Shown here in pieces: positions 25,401-35,068 of a DNA stretch of 64,000 nucleotides; the stretch's first letter is position 1; each line of letters begins with the position of its first letter. The stretch covers positions 62,001 through 126,000 of the forward strand of contig CAXHEX010000005.1 in NCBI GenBank assembly GCA_964016105.1, in the 5' to 3' direction. The notes under the pieces were generated by a model, which saw nothing but the letters and a program-made list of their open reading frames with translations, did no database searches and was not told the origin of the DNA. A program made the translations under genes and the position numbers. The DNA is from Ketobacter sp964016105 (GTDB taxonomy: Bacteria > Pseudomonadota > Gammaproteobacteria > Pseudomonadales > Ketobacteraceae).

Positions 25401-27902
25401 CTACTTTCGCTTCTTCTTTTTATTGGTTACTTTTTTGCTTTTGCTCTTTTTGCCACTGGCGTTCATTGCGGCCTTAGTGCTTCCTGACTTGCCGCTTCCT
25501 GACTTGCCGCTTGCCTGTTTGCCACGCCTGGATTTAGCGCTTCTGGCTTGGGCAGGCTTTTTGCTCTTGGACTTGTCTTTACTGGCAGACTTAGATTTTT
25601 TCTTATCTTTAGCGGACTCTTTTGAGGCTTTTTCGTTTTCCTTACTCCAGCGAACCCGCTTACCACCCGCCAACAATTCAAAATCAATTTTGCGATCATC
25701 CAGGTCTACCTTCGCCACCCTAACAGTAACTTCTTCACCCAGACCGAACATAAGCCCGCTCTTTTCCCCCACCAGGCGATGCCGTACTTCATCAAAATGA
25801 TAATAATCACTGGTGAGAGAGCTCACATGGATAAGCCCCTCAACGTAGATGTCTTTTAGCTCTACAAACAGCCCAAAATTAGTAACACCGGAAATTAAAC
25901 CTTTAAACACATCACCAATTTTGTCGCTCATGTACTCGCACTTAAGCCAGCCAATCACATCCCAGGTGGCCTCATCTGCGCGCCGCTCGGTCATGGAACA
26001 TTGCTCGCCTAAAGCCACCATAGCTGGCATGTCATAGGGCAGGATTTTTTCCCGAGGCAATTCAGGCACAGGGCCCGGTCGCTTAGCGTTGGGGCTGTCT
26101 TTACCACTACGCACAAAGTAGCGAATGGCTCTGTGCACCAACAAATCCGGATAGCGCCTAATAGGTGAGGTAAAGTGACCGTATGCAGTATAAGCCAAAC
26201 CAAAATGGCCTTTATTCTCAGGGGAATAAACCGCTTGGTTCATGGAGCGCAGCATCACCGTTTGTATCAATTCAAAATCAGGCCGGTCCTGAATACTTTT
26301 TAATACGGTTTGGTAATCGTCAGGCTTGGGCTCCTTATGCACCATAAAAGGAATATTTAATTCCTTCAGAAAAGCGCGCAGGTTTTCCAGCTTTTCATTC
26401 TTGGGGCCTTCATGAACCCGATAAAGAGCAGGCAATTTGTTCTTCTCAAGAAAACGCGCCGCGCTGACATTGGCCGCCAACATACATTCTTCAATGATGC
26501 GATGGGCATCATTGCGTTGAGTGGGAACAATCTTTTCAATCTTGCGATCTTCACCAAACAGAATTTGCGTTTCTGTGGTTTCAAAATCAATAGCCCCACG
26601 TAACGCTCGTTGCTCACGGAACTGGTGGTAGAGTTGATACAGGTTTTCCAAGTGAGGAACCACAGCACTGTATTCCTCCCGTAGATCTGCCCCTTCCTGG
26701 CTGTCTGCCTGCTGTAACATGGCACCCACCTTGTTATAGGTGAGCCGGGCGTGGGAACAGATAACCGCCTCATAAAAGCTGTAGCGGGATACCTTGCCAG
26801 CCGCACTCACACTCATCTCACACACCATGGCGAGACGATCTACCTTGGGATTAAGGGAGCATAAACCGTTAGACAGGTTCACCGGCAACATGGGAACCAC
26901 ATGCTCGGGAAAATAGACCGAGTTCCCCCGTTTGCGCGCCTCTACGTCCAGGGCATCCCCTGGATGCACATAGTGGGAAACATCAGCAATGGCCACGTAC
27001 AGCCGCCAACCGCCACCGCGCTTGGCTTCACAAAACACCGCATCATCAAAATCTTTGGCGTCTTCACCATCAATGGTCACAAAGGGCGTGTTACGCAAAT
27101 CAAACCGGTGTAAGTAGTCGCTTTCAACCAACCCAGAACCAAACTGTTCCGCCGCCTGCTCAACCTCCTCAGGCCATTGATGAGGAATATCATGGGCGCG
27201 GATGGCAACGTCAATTTCCATGCCTGGCGCCATATGATCGCCAATAATCTCGACGATTATCCCTTGGGGCTGACCTCGATAGCTGGGCTGCTGGGTAATA
27301 TCCACCAACACAAACTGACCATTTTTTGCTTTTAAACCACCTTCTTCCGGGGGAATCAAAATATCCTGACTGATACGTCGATTCTCAGGAGTAACAAATC
27401 CAATGTTACTCTCCTTGAAAAACCGCCCCACCACCCGCTGGGTATTGTGTTCAAGCACTTCCACTATGGCCGCTTCGCGGCGACCACGGTGATCCACCCC
27501 GCTGGACCGGGCCAATACCTTGTCACCATCAAACCCGCATCGCATTTGGCGAGCACTTAAATAAAGGTCGTCACTACCGTCGTCGGGCTTCAGAAAACCA
27601 AAGCCATCACGGTGACCGATAATCACCCCTCGAATCAGGTCCATTTTTTCCGCCACACCATAGGCTCCACGGCGGTTGGACAGCAGCTGGCCATCCCTTT
27701 CCATGGCTCGTAAACGGCGACGCACCGCTTCCACGGCATCGTCATCAAATAGGTCTAATTCTGCGCAGATTTGGCGGTGGCTCAGAGGCTTACCGCGGCT
27801 GGTGAGGAGCTGCAAAATATAATCGCGGCTGGGAACGGGATTTTCGTATTTTTCGGCTTCTTTGTCTCGGTTGGGATCGTCCGACCAGGACCAATTTGTC
27901 AT
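25401..27902 (-). CDS. rnr: Ribonuclease R
   Basis: RNase R is a processive 3'-5' exoribonuclease that degrades structured RNA. The 833-residue protein has an N-terminal winged-helix region (about 20-85) and cold-shock-type OB domains. The RNB catalytic domain carries TIDGEDAKDFDDAVF (metal-binding aspartates) and HFTSPIRRYPDLLVHRAI. The S1 domain (GDVFKGLISGVTNFGLFVEL) is followed by a very Lys/Ser-rich tail from about residue 753 that includes a short repeat, SGKSGSGKSGS. Basic tails of this kind are known to aid RNA unwinding. It is co-transcribed with rlmB. Confidence 0.96.
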   Translation of the reverse strand: MTNWSWSDDPNRDKEAEKYENPVPSRDYILQLLTSRGKPLSHRQICAELDLFDDDAVEAVRRRLRAMERDGQLLSNRRGAYGVAEKMDLIRGVIIGHRDGFGFLKPDDGSDDLYLSARQMRCGFDGDKVLARSSGVDHRGRREAAIVEVLEHNTQRVVGRFFKESNIGFVTPENRRISQDILIPPEEGGLKAKNGQFVLVDITQQPSYRGQPQGIIVEIIGDHMAPGMEIDVAIRAHDIPHQWPEEVEQAAEQFGSGLVESDYLHRFDLRNTPFVTIDGEDAKDFDDAVFCEAKRGGGWRLYVAIADVSHYVHPGDALDVEARKRGNSVYFPEHVVPMLPVNLSNGLCSLNPKVDRLAMVCEMSVSAAGKVSRYSFYEAVICSHARLTYNKVGAMLQQADSQEGADLREEYSAVVPHLENLYQLYHQFREQRALRGAIDFETTETQILFGEDRKIEKIVPTQRNDAHRIIEECMLAANVSAARFLEKNKLPALYRVHEGPKNEKLENLRAFLKELNIPFMVHKEPKPDDYQTVLKSIQDRPDFELIQTVMLRSMNQAVYSPENKGHFGLAYTAYGHFTSPIRRYPDLLVHRAIRYFVRSGKDSPNAKRPGPVPELPREKILPYDMPAMVALGEQCSMTERRADEATWDVIGWLKCEYMSDKIGDVFKGLISGVTNFGLFVELKDIYVEGLIHVSSLTSDYYHFDEVRHRLVGEKSGLMFGLGEEVTVRVAKVDLDDRKIDFELLAGGKRVRWSKENEKASKESAKDKKKSKSASKDKSKSKKPAQARSAKSRRGKQASGKSGSGKSGSTKAAMNASGKKSKSKKVTNKKKKRK
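25479..25523 (-). repeat. 15-bp tandem repeat inside the Lys/Ser-rich tail of rnr
   Basis: The unit GCTTCCTGACTTGCC occurs twice perfectly (25479-25508) and a third time with changes (25509-25523). It encodes the GSGKSGSGKS part of the tail and is a likely slippage-prone site. Confidence 0.8.
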
Positions 27903-28140
27903 GCACTTTCTCTTTAAATTCGTTTAATCGCTGACACTCTAGGCCCTGGGGCTGCGATTTACAAGTGTATTAACAATACAGATAAAAGTCCGCAACTCCA
28001 GGGGCAATAAAATAGGTGACATAGCACTTATTCATGCCGTTACTACCCATATATGGTGGATAATCGCACAATTTTCAATAGGTTATTTATGAATGTAGCG
28101 GCCTCTAGCGGGAAAATTTGGTATCTGGGAGAAATTCCTT

Positions 28141-28169
28141 TTGACAGCAATGACATAAGCAAGTAAATT
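28141..28169 (+). promoter_or_regulatory. Sigma-70 promoter of tRNA-Leu
   Basis: TTGACA (28141-28146) and TAAATT (28164-28169) are separated by exactly 17 bases. The GC-rich discriminator (CTCGCC) and the tRNA starting 12 bases after the -10 box fit a growth-rate-regulated stable-RNA promoter. Confidence 0.85.
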
Positions 28170-28180
28170 CTCGCCTCTCT

Positions 28181-28267
28181 GCCCAGGTGGTGAAATTGGT
28201 AGACACGCCAGCTTCAGGTGCTGGTCCTCGCAAGAGGGTGGAGGTTCAAGTCCTCTCCTGGGCACCA
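28181..28267 (+). tRNA. tRNA-Leu (anticodon CAG)
   Basis: This is an 87-base tRNA with encoded CCA. The acceptor stem GCCCAGG pairs with CCTGGGC. The anticodon arm is CCAGC-TTCAGGT-GCTGG, with CAG at 28215-28217 reading CUG codons. The long variable arm CCTCGCAAGAGG is typical of class II tRNAs, and the T arm carries GTTCAAGTC. It stands alone between its own promoter and terminator. Such genes are common integration sites, and the patch to its right is AT-richer, but no repeat of its 3' end was found in the window. Confidence 0.97.
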
Positions 28268-28307
28268 AATCTTAAGTTATTGTTTTTATAGACAATCAGC
28301 TTCCAGA

Positions 28308-28350
28308 AGAACGCCGAAATCCATGTACCGATTTCGGCGTTCTTTGTTTT
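28308..28350 (+). terminator. Terminator of tRNA-Leu
   Basis: A 14-bp perfect stem AGAACGCCGAAATC / GATTTCGGCGTTCT with an 8-base loop is followed by TTGTTTT. It begins 41 bases after the tRNA. Confidence 0.93.
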
Positions 28351-28431
28351 AAGTCCTGATTGCGACTAAGGGGCGGGGTTATTGTCTGCCATCACGCAAA
28401 GCTGCCCGTGATTAGATATTGTGATTCAAAT

Positions 28432-28920
28432 TTACTTGAATCGAGGCACTTTATATCCAGTCCTACTCTCGAAGTCCTGTATCACTTCTTCGGACTCAAG
28501 CCCCATCGCAATCATTTTAAGTTCCTTACCAAACTGACTAATTCGTTCGCTTTCATATGGATTTCCAGCACTTCTTTCTATGTAAGGAAATGATGCATCT
28601 GCACAAGACAATATCTGCCTTAAGCTAGGCATATAAACCTCATACATGATTAGCTTAGCCATAACCTCCTTGAGTGGCGTCATCTCCACGGCGGCTTTGA
28701 GTGTATCTACAACTTTATCCGCCACGTAGTAATCAAAACTTTCCCCATAATGTGTCGTTAAATCCAACATATCAGAATCAATTCTTCCATACTGTGAAAC
28801 TATCTTATACATATCAAGCAGGTCTTCCCTCGGTAACTCGATCTCAAGCACACCAATTTTCCCTGGGGTATAAGAAGTCACGCGCATATTAAAATTGCTC
28901 TGTATTGGTTCTCGCTTCAT
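28432..28920 (-). CDS. Hypothetical protein, unknown family
   Basis: A 162-residue soluble, mostly helical-looking protein (MKREPIQSNFNMRVTSY start; DLLDMYKIVSQYGRIDSDML; VVDTLKAAVEMTPLKEVMAKLIMYEVY). There is no signal peptide, membrane segment or motif that I recognise. Base composition is AT-richer than the housekeeping genes to the left, which suggests accessory or acquired DNA. Its start overlaps the end of a possible 73-residue frame as ATGA. It may depend on that frame for translation, since only a weak ribosome binding site precedes the ATG. Confidence 0.65.
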   Translation of the reverse strand: MKREPIQSNFNMRVTSYTPGKIGVLEIELPREDLLDMYKIVSQYGRIDSDMLDLTTHYGESFDYYVADKVVDTLKAAVEMTPLKEVMAKLIMYEVYMPSLRQILSCADASFPYIERSAGNPYESERISQFGKELKMIAMGLESEEVIQDFESRTGYKVPRFK

Positions 28921-29138
28921 AAAATCATCCGAATATAAGTAACATCGCCCTGCTGACCCGAATCTGAGAATGCCTGATTGCCCGCTAGTAATAAATAATG
29001 CTGAGTTATTTTACTAAAGGTAGCAGCTGTATACCTTTTAACCGCAACAATGATAGTATCCAGCACTCTATGGGAGTATTTACGCCCTACCTCAACGATG
29101 GCCCAAGCTCTAAATAGGGCGAAGATGAATTGAATCAA
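28917..29138 (-). CDS. Possible small upstream ORF, 73 residues
   Basis: The frame starts at TTG and ends in an ATGA overlap with the next gene. It has a short hydrophobic start (MIQFIFALFRAWAIVEV) and no recognisable domain. No ribosome binding site precedes the TTG. The coupling geometry is the only argument for it. It may be chance, or part of a decayed gene. Confidence 0.25.
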   Translation of the reverse strand: MIQFIFALFRAWAIVEVGRKYSHRVLDTIIVAVKRYTAATFSKITQHYLLLAGNQAFSDSGQQGDVTYIRMIL

Positions 29139-29170
29139 CTAAATGGCTACAACATATTTTGAGGGTAAAA

Positions 29171-30814
29171 ATGCGCTTGCATCTTCTTTGCTGGGTCTTC
29201 TGTTTGCTATCGGCAATTCCTCTAACTTCCTATGCCGAGCGCCAAAAAGGCGATAAGTTTCTGTTTGGTGACCGAATTTCAAAGGCCACTGGTGGAGCCC
29301 CCAACCATGTTATGAAGATCTGGCACCGCAGCATCTATTCGGCGTTTCCAGAAGACGCTAAGTCCATGAAAGCAAAAAAATATAAGAAACGTATACCTCG
29401 TGGACTAGACAAAAAGTACCGGCTTACTGAAATTATACGAAATGGGAACGAAAACGGTAAATTTACTGAGTGCACATTTATCTACGACGCTCGGTCCAAT
29501 AGAAACCTCGAGCCGGCACCAGAAGTACAACAGAAAACAATGCTTGTTTATACGGGCACATGGGATTGGACGCCAGATAAGTTAAAAGAGATAGCCCCGA
29601 ATCACCCATTGCTCTATATGATTCAACGAAAACCGGCGAAAAGATGGCGGAGAACTGAATGCCCCTGGGCTGCCAATGTAGCTTATAACTATATCGAATT
29701 TCAGGCTGAGCATCCGGATAGAAATTACGATCAAGACATTGAAGACAAAAAGCGTCAAAAAGAAAAAAAGGAAGCAGCCGATCAATACGCAAAAAAAGTT
29801 GAGAAAGCACGCAGCAAACAGGAACGAGGTCTTAGACTTGTAGGGCTGAGCGTTGGCGATGGTAGCAAAGCACAGTGGCTGAAGAACCTTGAAAACACGT
29901 TAGGTATCGAGCTTGATGTCTCCGAGCCGCATACAGATGTTTTTAAGGAGATCAAAGGATTCAAAATAAAGGGTCGAATAAAGTCAGATTCTCTGCTGGG
30001 TATTTGGTTTCAAAAACAGCACAAACACGACCTTGCACAAACTCGAAATTGGGTCCTTGAATTGGAAAACGACCCTTATCAAGATCTGAAAAAGCTGGCT
30101 GACAGCACGCCTTTCATTGAGAAAAATGGGCAATGGGTACCATTAACAATTGGAGTGCGAGGGCGTACTCAAGACTGGCTCCAAAAATTTGATGTTCTTG
30201 TGAAAATTGGTGATACCAATGTCGACCTTTCATCCTCGGATGTCAAAAATCAAATAGCTTTACTCGGCGCCCCTATAGACAAACTTACAAGCAATCAGAT
30301 TCCCAGAAAGAACAGGTACAATAGAGAGCTTTTTTATGAACTCTTTTTCAAAGAACAAATCAACGAGACCAATTTTAAACCTAACGAAAGAAAACTAGAC
30401 TTCGATAATCCAAAACGATCTTTACGTAGCGCATGGCAGATTTTAGGGCTTCTCCATGCCTACAATATGATTCTAGTAAAGCAATGCAGAGAATACGTGC
30501 CCGGTGGCACAGACCTATATCGTATTTCCAAAACTGCTTGGACTGAAAATCAGTACGGGGCACAAACGGGCCCGAAAACATCGGTCAAACTGGAACTCGA
30601 TATCCCTAAAGCCTATCACCCGTATTATGACCTGATATTTAAGAACGACCGAACAACTTTGAGTGATATGAGAACATTTGAATCCACTCAAGATGATTTA
30701 GGACTTGTTGAGATTTTTAGTGAAATTTTTACTACAAAGGGCTGCGATAGAAAAATAATTGACGCAGCCAATTCTCGCTTCTTCGAATTGATCAATAGAG
30801 AAAAAGCAAATTAA
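29171..30814 (+). CDS. Exported protein of unknown function
   Basis: A 547-residue protein with a Sec signal peptide (MRLHLLCWVFCLLSAIPLTS, cleavage after YA at about 22). GAGGG 5 bases before the ATG at 29171 decides the start over an upstream TTG. A highly charged Lys/Glu stretch at about 190-220 is probably coiled coil (DKKRQKEKKEAADQYAKKVE). Four or more cysteines occur in the mature part (TECTF, TECPW, KQCRE, KGCDR), which could form disulfides in the periplasm. No catalytic motif was recognised. Base composition is AT-rich like its neighbours. It converges with the next gene. Confidence 0.7.
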   Translation: MRLHLLCWVFCLLSAIPLTSYAERQKGDKFLFGDRISKATGGAPNHVMKIWHRSIYSAFPEDAKSMKAKKYKKRIPRGLDKKYRLTEIIRNGNENGKFTECTFIYDARSNRNLEPAPEVQQKTMLVYTGTWDWTPDKLKEIAPNHPLLYMIQRKPAKRWRRTECPWAANVAYNYIEFQAEHPDRNYDQDIEDKKRQKEKKEAADQYAKKVEKARSKQERGLRLVGLSVGDGSKAQWLKNLENTLGIELDVSEPHTDVFKEIKGFKIKGRIKSDSLLGIWFQKQHKHDLAQTRNWVLELENDPYQDLKKLADSTPFIEKNGQWVPLTIGVRGRTQDWLQKFDVLVKIGDTNVDLSSSDVKNQIALLGAPIDKLTSNQIPRKNRYNRELFYELFFKEQINETNFKPNERKLDFDNPKRSLRSAWQILGLLHAYNMILVKQCREYVPGGTDLYRISKTAWTENQYGAQTGPKTSVKLELDIPKAYHPYYDLIFKNDRTTLSDMRTFESTQDDLGLVEIFSEIFTTKGCDRKIIDAANSRFFELINREKAN

Positions 30815-31023
30815 CCGGTATTGTCGGATATACAATCCAAGGATACTTGTAGAGCCATTTTTCCAACAAATGCTTCTATTAAAGTCTACAACCAAGATCT
30901 TAATGCCGCGATCCAGTTTAGTGGGCAGCGGCCACCTGTCCGCAAGACATACCACCCTCAACATTTAGGATGCTTGCAGACTCCAGCAGTAGCGGTCTGG
31001 CTGGCTATAAAAAATAAACAAAT

Positions 31024-33213
31024 TCAAATTTTATCAGGACATTCACTAATCTGCTTGCCCGCTTTTAACAACTCGAAAATGCGTATCGATGGTAGATAAT
31101 CCATAGTTGACTTTGACACCTGAAACCCTGGGTTCCAATATGCTCGCGTATCAACAACGCGATCGTCAATTGCGTAATGGCATAAGACAACAGACTTTTT
31201 GGCTTTGCCTAGTCCATTAAATACTTTTTCATTAAGATCACCATTATTTCTTTTGAAATCTTTCAGTTGTCTTTTCAACCAGCGCATATCAGCGATTCGC
31301 TGGGACTTGAGTTTTGCTTTGCTGAGTTTTGCTTCCGCCAGTTTTCGAGTAAAATTAAGTGTTGTTGTAGTTCGAATGCTTGTGGGTTTACCATCAACTA
31401 AGTGTGGCTCAAATCGCATCCCTTTTGCGGCTTGTTTTGCAGCACGGTTGAAAATATTTAGGGGCAAACGCTGCACAATTCTAGTGAAAGTAACAACACC
31501 ATTTTCGTCAATATCAATCTCAACCACCACTTCTGCCTCCAAAAGATCGGGATTGATAGCCTCAACTGGATATTTAATTACAGGATCAGATAGAACGGAA
31601 AGCTCGGAAAACTCAACAAAAAGTGGTTCTGACCGCTCCCTTACATTAACCACAGCTGATGAACTACTGCTATTATTCCTACCCAGATCCGAAGCTGTGG
31701 AGCCAGATACTTCCATCGGGAACTCATTCAGCAAGCTGGTGTAATTCGGCTTGTCTTCTTCATTAGCTCGGATTAATTGCACATAACCATTACCATTAGT
31801 GCTACCTATTAATGTGCCACCTTTCGCGCTGAGACGTAATTCAAAACTGGGAAATTCTATTTCGTGCCAACCATCATTGTGTTTCAATTTTGTATTACTC
31901 CAGCCAAGATGCTGAGAAGGCTTTTGAATCCAACCGGTTGGAGCAAAGACAATTTTCTTCTTGGTTTTATTCCATTCTCCACGCAACAGAGCATGGCCTT
32001 GACTATGAACAACGCCTGTTGTGGATTTCATATACATGGAGGCCAAGAAATGATCGTCTTGCGCAATAATTTTTGTGTGTATAGCAGCATGCATCTTTAA
32101 ATTGGGGTTATACTTCCCAGCCCATCCTTTCCATTCACCGGAAATCCCAAATTTTTTGATACGCTCCATTTGTGATACTTCAAAAGTGGGTAATTCAGCG
32201 GCATCCTTAGTATAAGATTCCACTTGACAACCACGCCTTGCTCCTCCCCTGTCGAAACGTAAAGCGCCTTCTTCGAACCAAACGCCCTTCATGGGAGTTA
32301 CATCTTCTCGCAGAATCAATCGACCCGGTTCAGTTTGCAGAGAATGATTGCCCATGACTCCAACACAGTAAGTACCTCGATCAACTAGCACATCACTTTC
32401 TTTATCGGGAGCAGATGCTACAAATGTATAACCCCCGGGAGCGCCATATCGATGTGCCTTGCAGCCATTTACAAATTGTGTTGACTGCAATTGTCTGGGA
32501 TCGAAATACACATAATCGTTATTGCAGCGTACAACAGTTTGCTTATTCAACCCTTCATTAATACGCTGCAATTTTCGTTCTGGATAGGTCAATATTGCAT
32601 TTATGTAAGCTGCGGCTTGCTTGTTGATTTCCCTACTTTGCTTTTTCGCTAGTGCATTCTGGTTTTCTTCCCAAACTGGCAGATCACCGGTGACATATTT
32701 GAGGTTATAGTCTGAAGACAGGTTCACAGTCCTCGTTACTTTCTCATCAAACGTACCCCGCAACAGGTGGAAAAATGGAGCCCACCTTTCTCCATCAGGA
32801 CAAATTCTCAGTTGGGAAGCTGCTTTAGAGCGATTCATTATCTCATCCCTGACACAAAATAACTGTGCTTTTAGATACACATTGACACCGTTATCATATT
32901 CCATTAAACCGAAGTCCAGATAACGCTGAAATCCTTTTCTATCATTAACGCTGGCAGTGACCCATGTCTCACCCAGTACGCTATGAAATAGACAATCTCC
33001 TTTGTTTAATACATGCCAGCCTTTTTGTTTAGCCCGCCCACCATCCACTATTACCAGGGTAACATCCAAATCCAAAGGCCCTTTATTACACACTTTCAGT
33101 TCAGAAATATCGGCATAAGCCGGGATGCATTGGCACAAAGCCCAGAAAAACACTAGCGCAAATATATAATTAGGTAGACTCATTACGGGTAGAATTGAAA
33201 AAGATAACTTCAC
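31024..33213 (-). CDS. Periplasmic protein with DUF1036-like N terminus and TonB C-terminal domain
   Basis: A 729-residue exported protein. A signal peptide of about 34 residues ends in CIPAYA. The next segment, VCNKGPLDLDVTLVIVD followed by a GWHVL and WVTASV pattern, resembles DUF1036. The middle (about 340-480) is a beta-rich region with several cysteines. Residues about 555-645 form a TonB C-terminal fold: IKYPVEAINPDLLEAEVVVE, IDENGVVT and KGMRFEPHLVDGKP. No membrane anchor other than the signal is seen, so this is not a standard energy-transducing TonB. The GTG at 33213 has AAGGA 11 bases upstream. The ATG at 33183 is an alternative but would leave the signal peptide without basic residues. 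Confidence 0.7.
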   Translation of the reverse strand: MKLSFSILPVMSLPNYIFALVFFWALCQCIPAYADISELKVCNKGPLDLDVTLVIVDGGRAKQKGWHVLNKGDCLFHSVLGETWVTASVNDRKGFQRYLDFGLMEYDNGVNVYLKAQLFCVRDEIMNRSKAASQLRICPDGERWAPFFHLLRGTFDEKVTRTVNLSSDYNLKYVTGDLPVWEENQNALAKKQSREINKQAAAYINAILTYPERKLQRINEGLNKQTVVRCNNDYVYFDPRQLQSTQFVNGCKAHRYGAPGGYTFVASAPDKESDVLVDRGTYCVGVMGNHSLQTEPGRLILREDVTPMKGVWFEEGALRFDRGGARRGCQVESYTKDAAELPTFEVSQMERIKKFGISGEWKGWAGKYNPNLKMHAAIHTKIIAQDDHFLASMYMKSTTGVVHSQGHALLRGEWNKTKKKIVFAPTGWIQKPSQHLGWSNTKLKHNDGWHEIEFPSFELRLSAKGGTLIGSTNGNGYVQLIRANEEDKPNYTSLLNEFPMEVSGSTASDLGRNNSSSSSAVVNVRERSEPLFVEFSELSVLSDPVIKYPVEAINPDLLEAEVVVEIDIDENGVVTFTRIVQRLPLNIFNRAAKQAAKGMRFEPHLVDGKPTSIRTTTTLNFTRKLAEAKLSKAKLKSQRIADMRWLKRQLKDFKRNNGDLNEKVFNGLGKAKKSVVLCHYAIDDRVVDTRAYWNPGFQVSKSTMDYLPSIRIFELLKAGKQISECPDKI

Positions 33214-33344
33214 TGAATTTCTTATCCTTGTACGCAGATAGATTAAATTTTATCTAGTTAACTGTACCACGCTCCACAGAATCGGAACACTCACCCGCTT
33301 TTAACATGAATAATCGTTTTTTTGTTTACCTAGGGATAGAGTGC

Positions 33345-33550
33345 TTAACAGCACTCCTGTTCAATTTGCCAAAGGAAATCCAACAGCTTCTGGTCTCCCT
33401 CGCCCTCTAGGTAGGTATCCAAATTGTTCACCTGTGCCCCGATAAAATACAGATCGTCCTACCCCATCTGTGCCTGCTGCCAGCGCACGAGCTCTTCTAT
33501 GGAATTTGCACCGCTGGATAAAAACAAAGCAAACCAGGTTAAATTTTAAT
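33345..33550 (-). pseudogene. Decayed gene fragment with in-frame stop
   Basis: The minus strand reads WFALFLSSGANSIEELVRWQ then QAQMG-stop-DDLYFIGAQVNNLD and TYLEGEGDQKLLDFLWQIEQECC before a natural stop at 33345. The reading on both sides of the internal TAG looks protein-like, and a single G-to-A change from TGG (Trp) explains it. An upstream stop and no start codon show that the 5' part is missing. I do not recognise the family. Confidence 0.5.
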
Positions 33551-33875
33551 TGGACTTATTTTGAGCTTTATCCAACCGGGATTTTTACAATTTTTTTTCG
33601 TTAATATTAATATGTTTGAGAATTCCCCACCCGTTATACTGCAGCTGTTTCACACGCTCATCTTTAAGTCCACTTGACCCTGATGATCCTACTGAAATAT
33701 CACAGGGGCTGCCGATCCACATTGAGTCTGACCCACCATAACCACAAGCAAAGAGGTAATACAGGACGCTTTACCAACCGAAAGACTCAAAAGAAACAAA
33801 TGCAGTGACTTAATATTGACCGGCACTTAAATCTTGAAACCCTTTTTTACACCAACATGAGATAAGGGAATAGCC
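33551..33875. other. Non-coding stretch upstream of lipoprotein gene
   Basis: AT-rich DNA with no convincing gene, repeat or promoter pair. It presumably holds the promoter of the lipoprotein gene at 33876. Confidence 0.5.
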
Positions 33876-34958
33876 ATGATTAAAAATCGCACTTCAAAAA
33901 TATTCTTTCCGCTTGCACTTACCACGACACTCTCTGCCTGCGGCGATATTCCAGGGGTCGAGCAAACCCTGTTGGAATACCGCATCAAATCTGCAACCGT
34001 TGATCTAGACAACAACGGTACGCCAGATGGGACTTTAAATTATTTCTATGATTCCGCAGGCAGGCTAACGAAAATAGATCATGTTTACACTGACGACGGA
34101 GTAGATGACAGCAGTTTGAACTACCTACCCAAGGCAATCCTGCTTCCTGACGACGTGAATACAGACTACCAAGAAATTCGATCCTATAACTTTTTCGGCT
34201 GGCCTGTTGGATCTCAAATTACTCGCACCCACTCCGGATCAGGAATGTATCTCGACATCATCTCTAAATACATGTATGGAACAGAAGGTATCAACTCCAT
34301 TGTACAGCAGCGCTTTGACGAGAGTGGATTGTATAGAACAATAACGGTCACTTATCTGAATTTTGTTGATGGTCTGCCTGAACAGATCAAATACGAATAC
34401 ACACCACGACCCTATGATGAAGAAGGCTGGGTTTATTCTTACGCGAACCTCACTCGCAATGATCAAGGGCGAGTGGAGACATTGTTTCAGCAGGATGATT
34501 ATGGAATTCTCGCTGAAATAGAAGAGAGCTTCATAATAGAACGGGATGATGCACAAATAGCTTCTTACAAGGTCAACTTCAAGGAGTTTTCTCTCCTCGA
34601 AGATGAGGACCATACCGTCAAGTTTGAATATGATGACAACTGCCTCACCAAGGAGCAGTATAAAATGCAAGGCACATCACTCGGCGGAGAATATACGGAA
34701 GAGGCGACCATTAATTACACTCACGATCCCGCCACCGGGACACCGCTTTATCTTGAGATAGATAACAACAGTGACGGCACTGTGGATGCGCGCATGGATT
34801 TTGAAATAGAAAAAGGCCCTTATCGAATCTTTACCTATTCAACACTACGAGCGCCATATTTAAGCACATATCCAACATTCCAGGCGCTTGATCAAAGCTC
34901 TGAACTAAAGCATGCACTTTTTTGTACCACTGCACCCAGTTTGGTTGATACTGAATAG
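33876..34958 (+). CDS. Lipoprotein with YD-like repeats
   Basis: A 360-residue putative lipoprotein. The signal sequence MIKNRTSKIFFPLALTTTLS leads into a lipobox with Cys22 (LSAC-GD). Mature segments such as NYFYDSAGRLTKIDHVY, FDESGLYRTITVTY and ITVKFEYDDN-like strands recall the YD/RHS-type beta repeats used in wall-associated and toxin shells. The repeats are weak and no toxin domain follows. Asp at +3 and Gly at +2 give no clear sorting hint. Function is unknown. It lies in the AT-rich orphan patch. Confidence 0.65.
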   Translation: MIKNRTSKIFFPLALTTTLSACGDIPGVEQTLLEYRIKSATVDLDNNGTPDGTLNYFYDSAGRLTKIDHVYTDDGVDDSSLNYLPKAILLPDDVNTDYQEIRSYNFFGWPVGSQITRTHSGSGMYLDIISKYMYGTEGINSIVQQRFDESGLYRTITVTYLNFVDGLPEQIKYEYTPRPYDEEGWVYSYANLTRNDQGRVETLFQQDDYGILAEIEESFIIERDDAQIASYKVNFKEFSLLEDEDHTVKFEYDDNCLTKEQYKMQGTSLGGEYTEEATINYTHDPATGTPLYLEIDNNSDGTVDARMDFEIEKGPYRIFTYSTLRAPYLSTYPTFQALDQSSELKHALFCTTAPSLVDTE

Positions 34959-35068
34959 AGCAATTGATTACTTGGATAGTCAGCAAGCGTTGGCCAGAGT
35001 TGAGCAATACTGGCCAACTTATTCTCTACACAAAGTGATTTTAAAATCGCTGTTCATAGCTATTGCTA

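Noticed and set aside
28083..28268. 61-codon minus-strand frame over tRNA-Leu
   Set aside because: It reads through the antisense of a complete tRNA gene with its own promoter.
30821..31099. 92-codon plus-strand frame between two convergent genes
   Set aside because: No ribosome binding site, overlaps the end of the next gene, no recognisable protein character.
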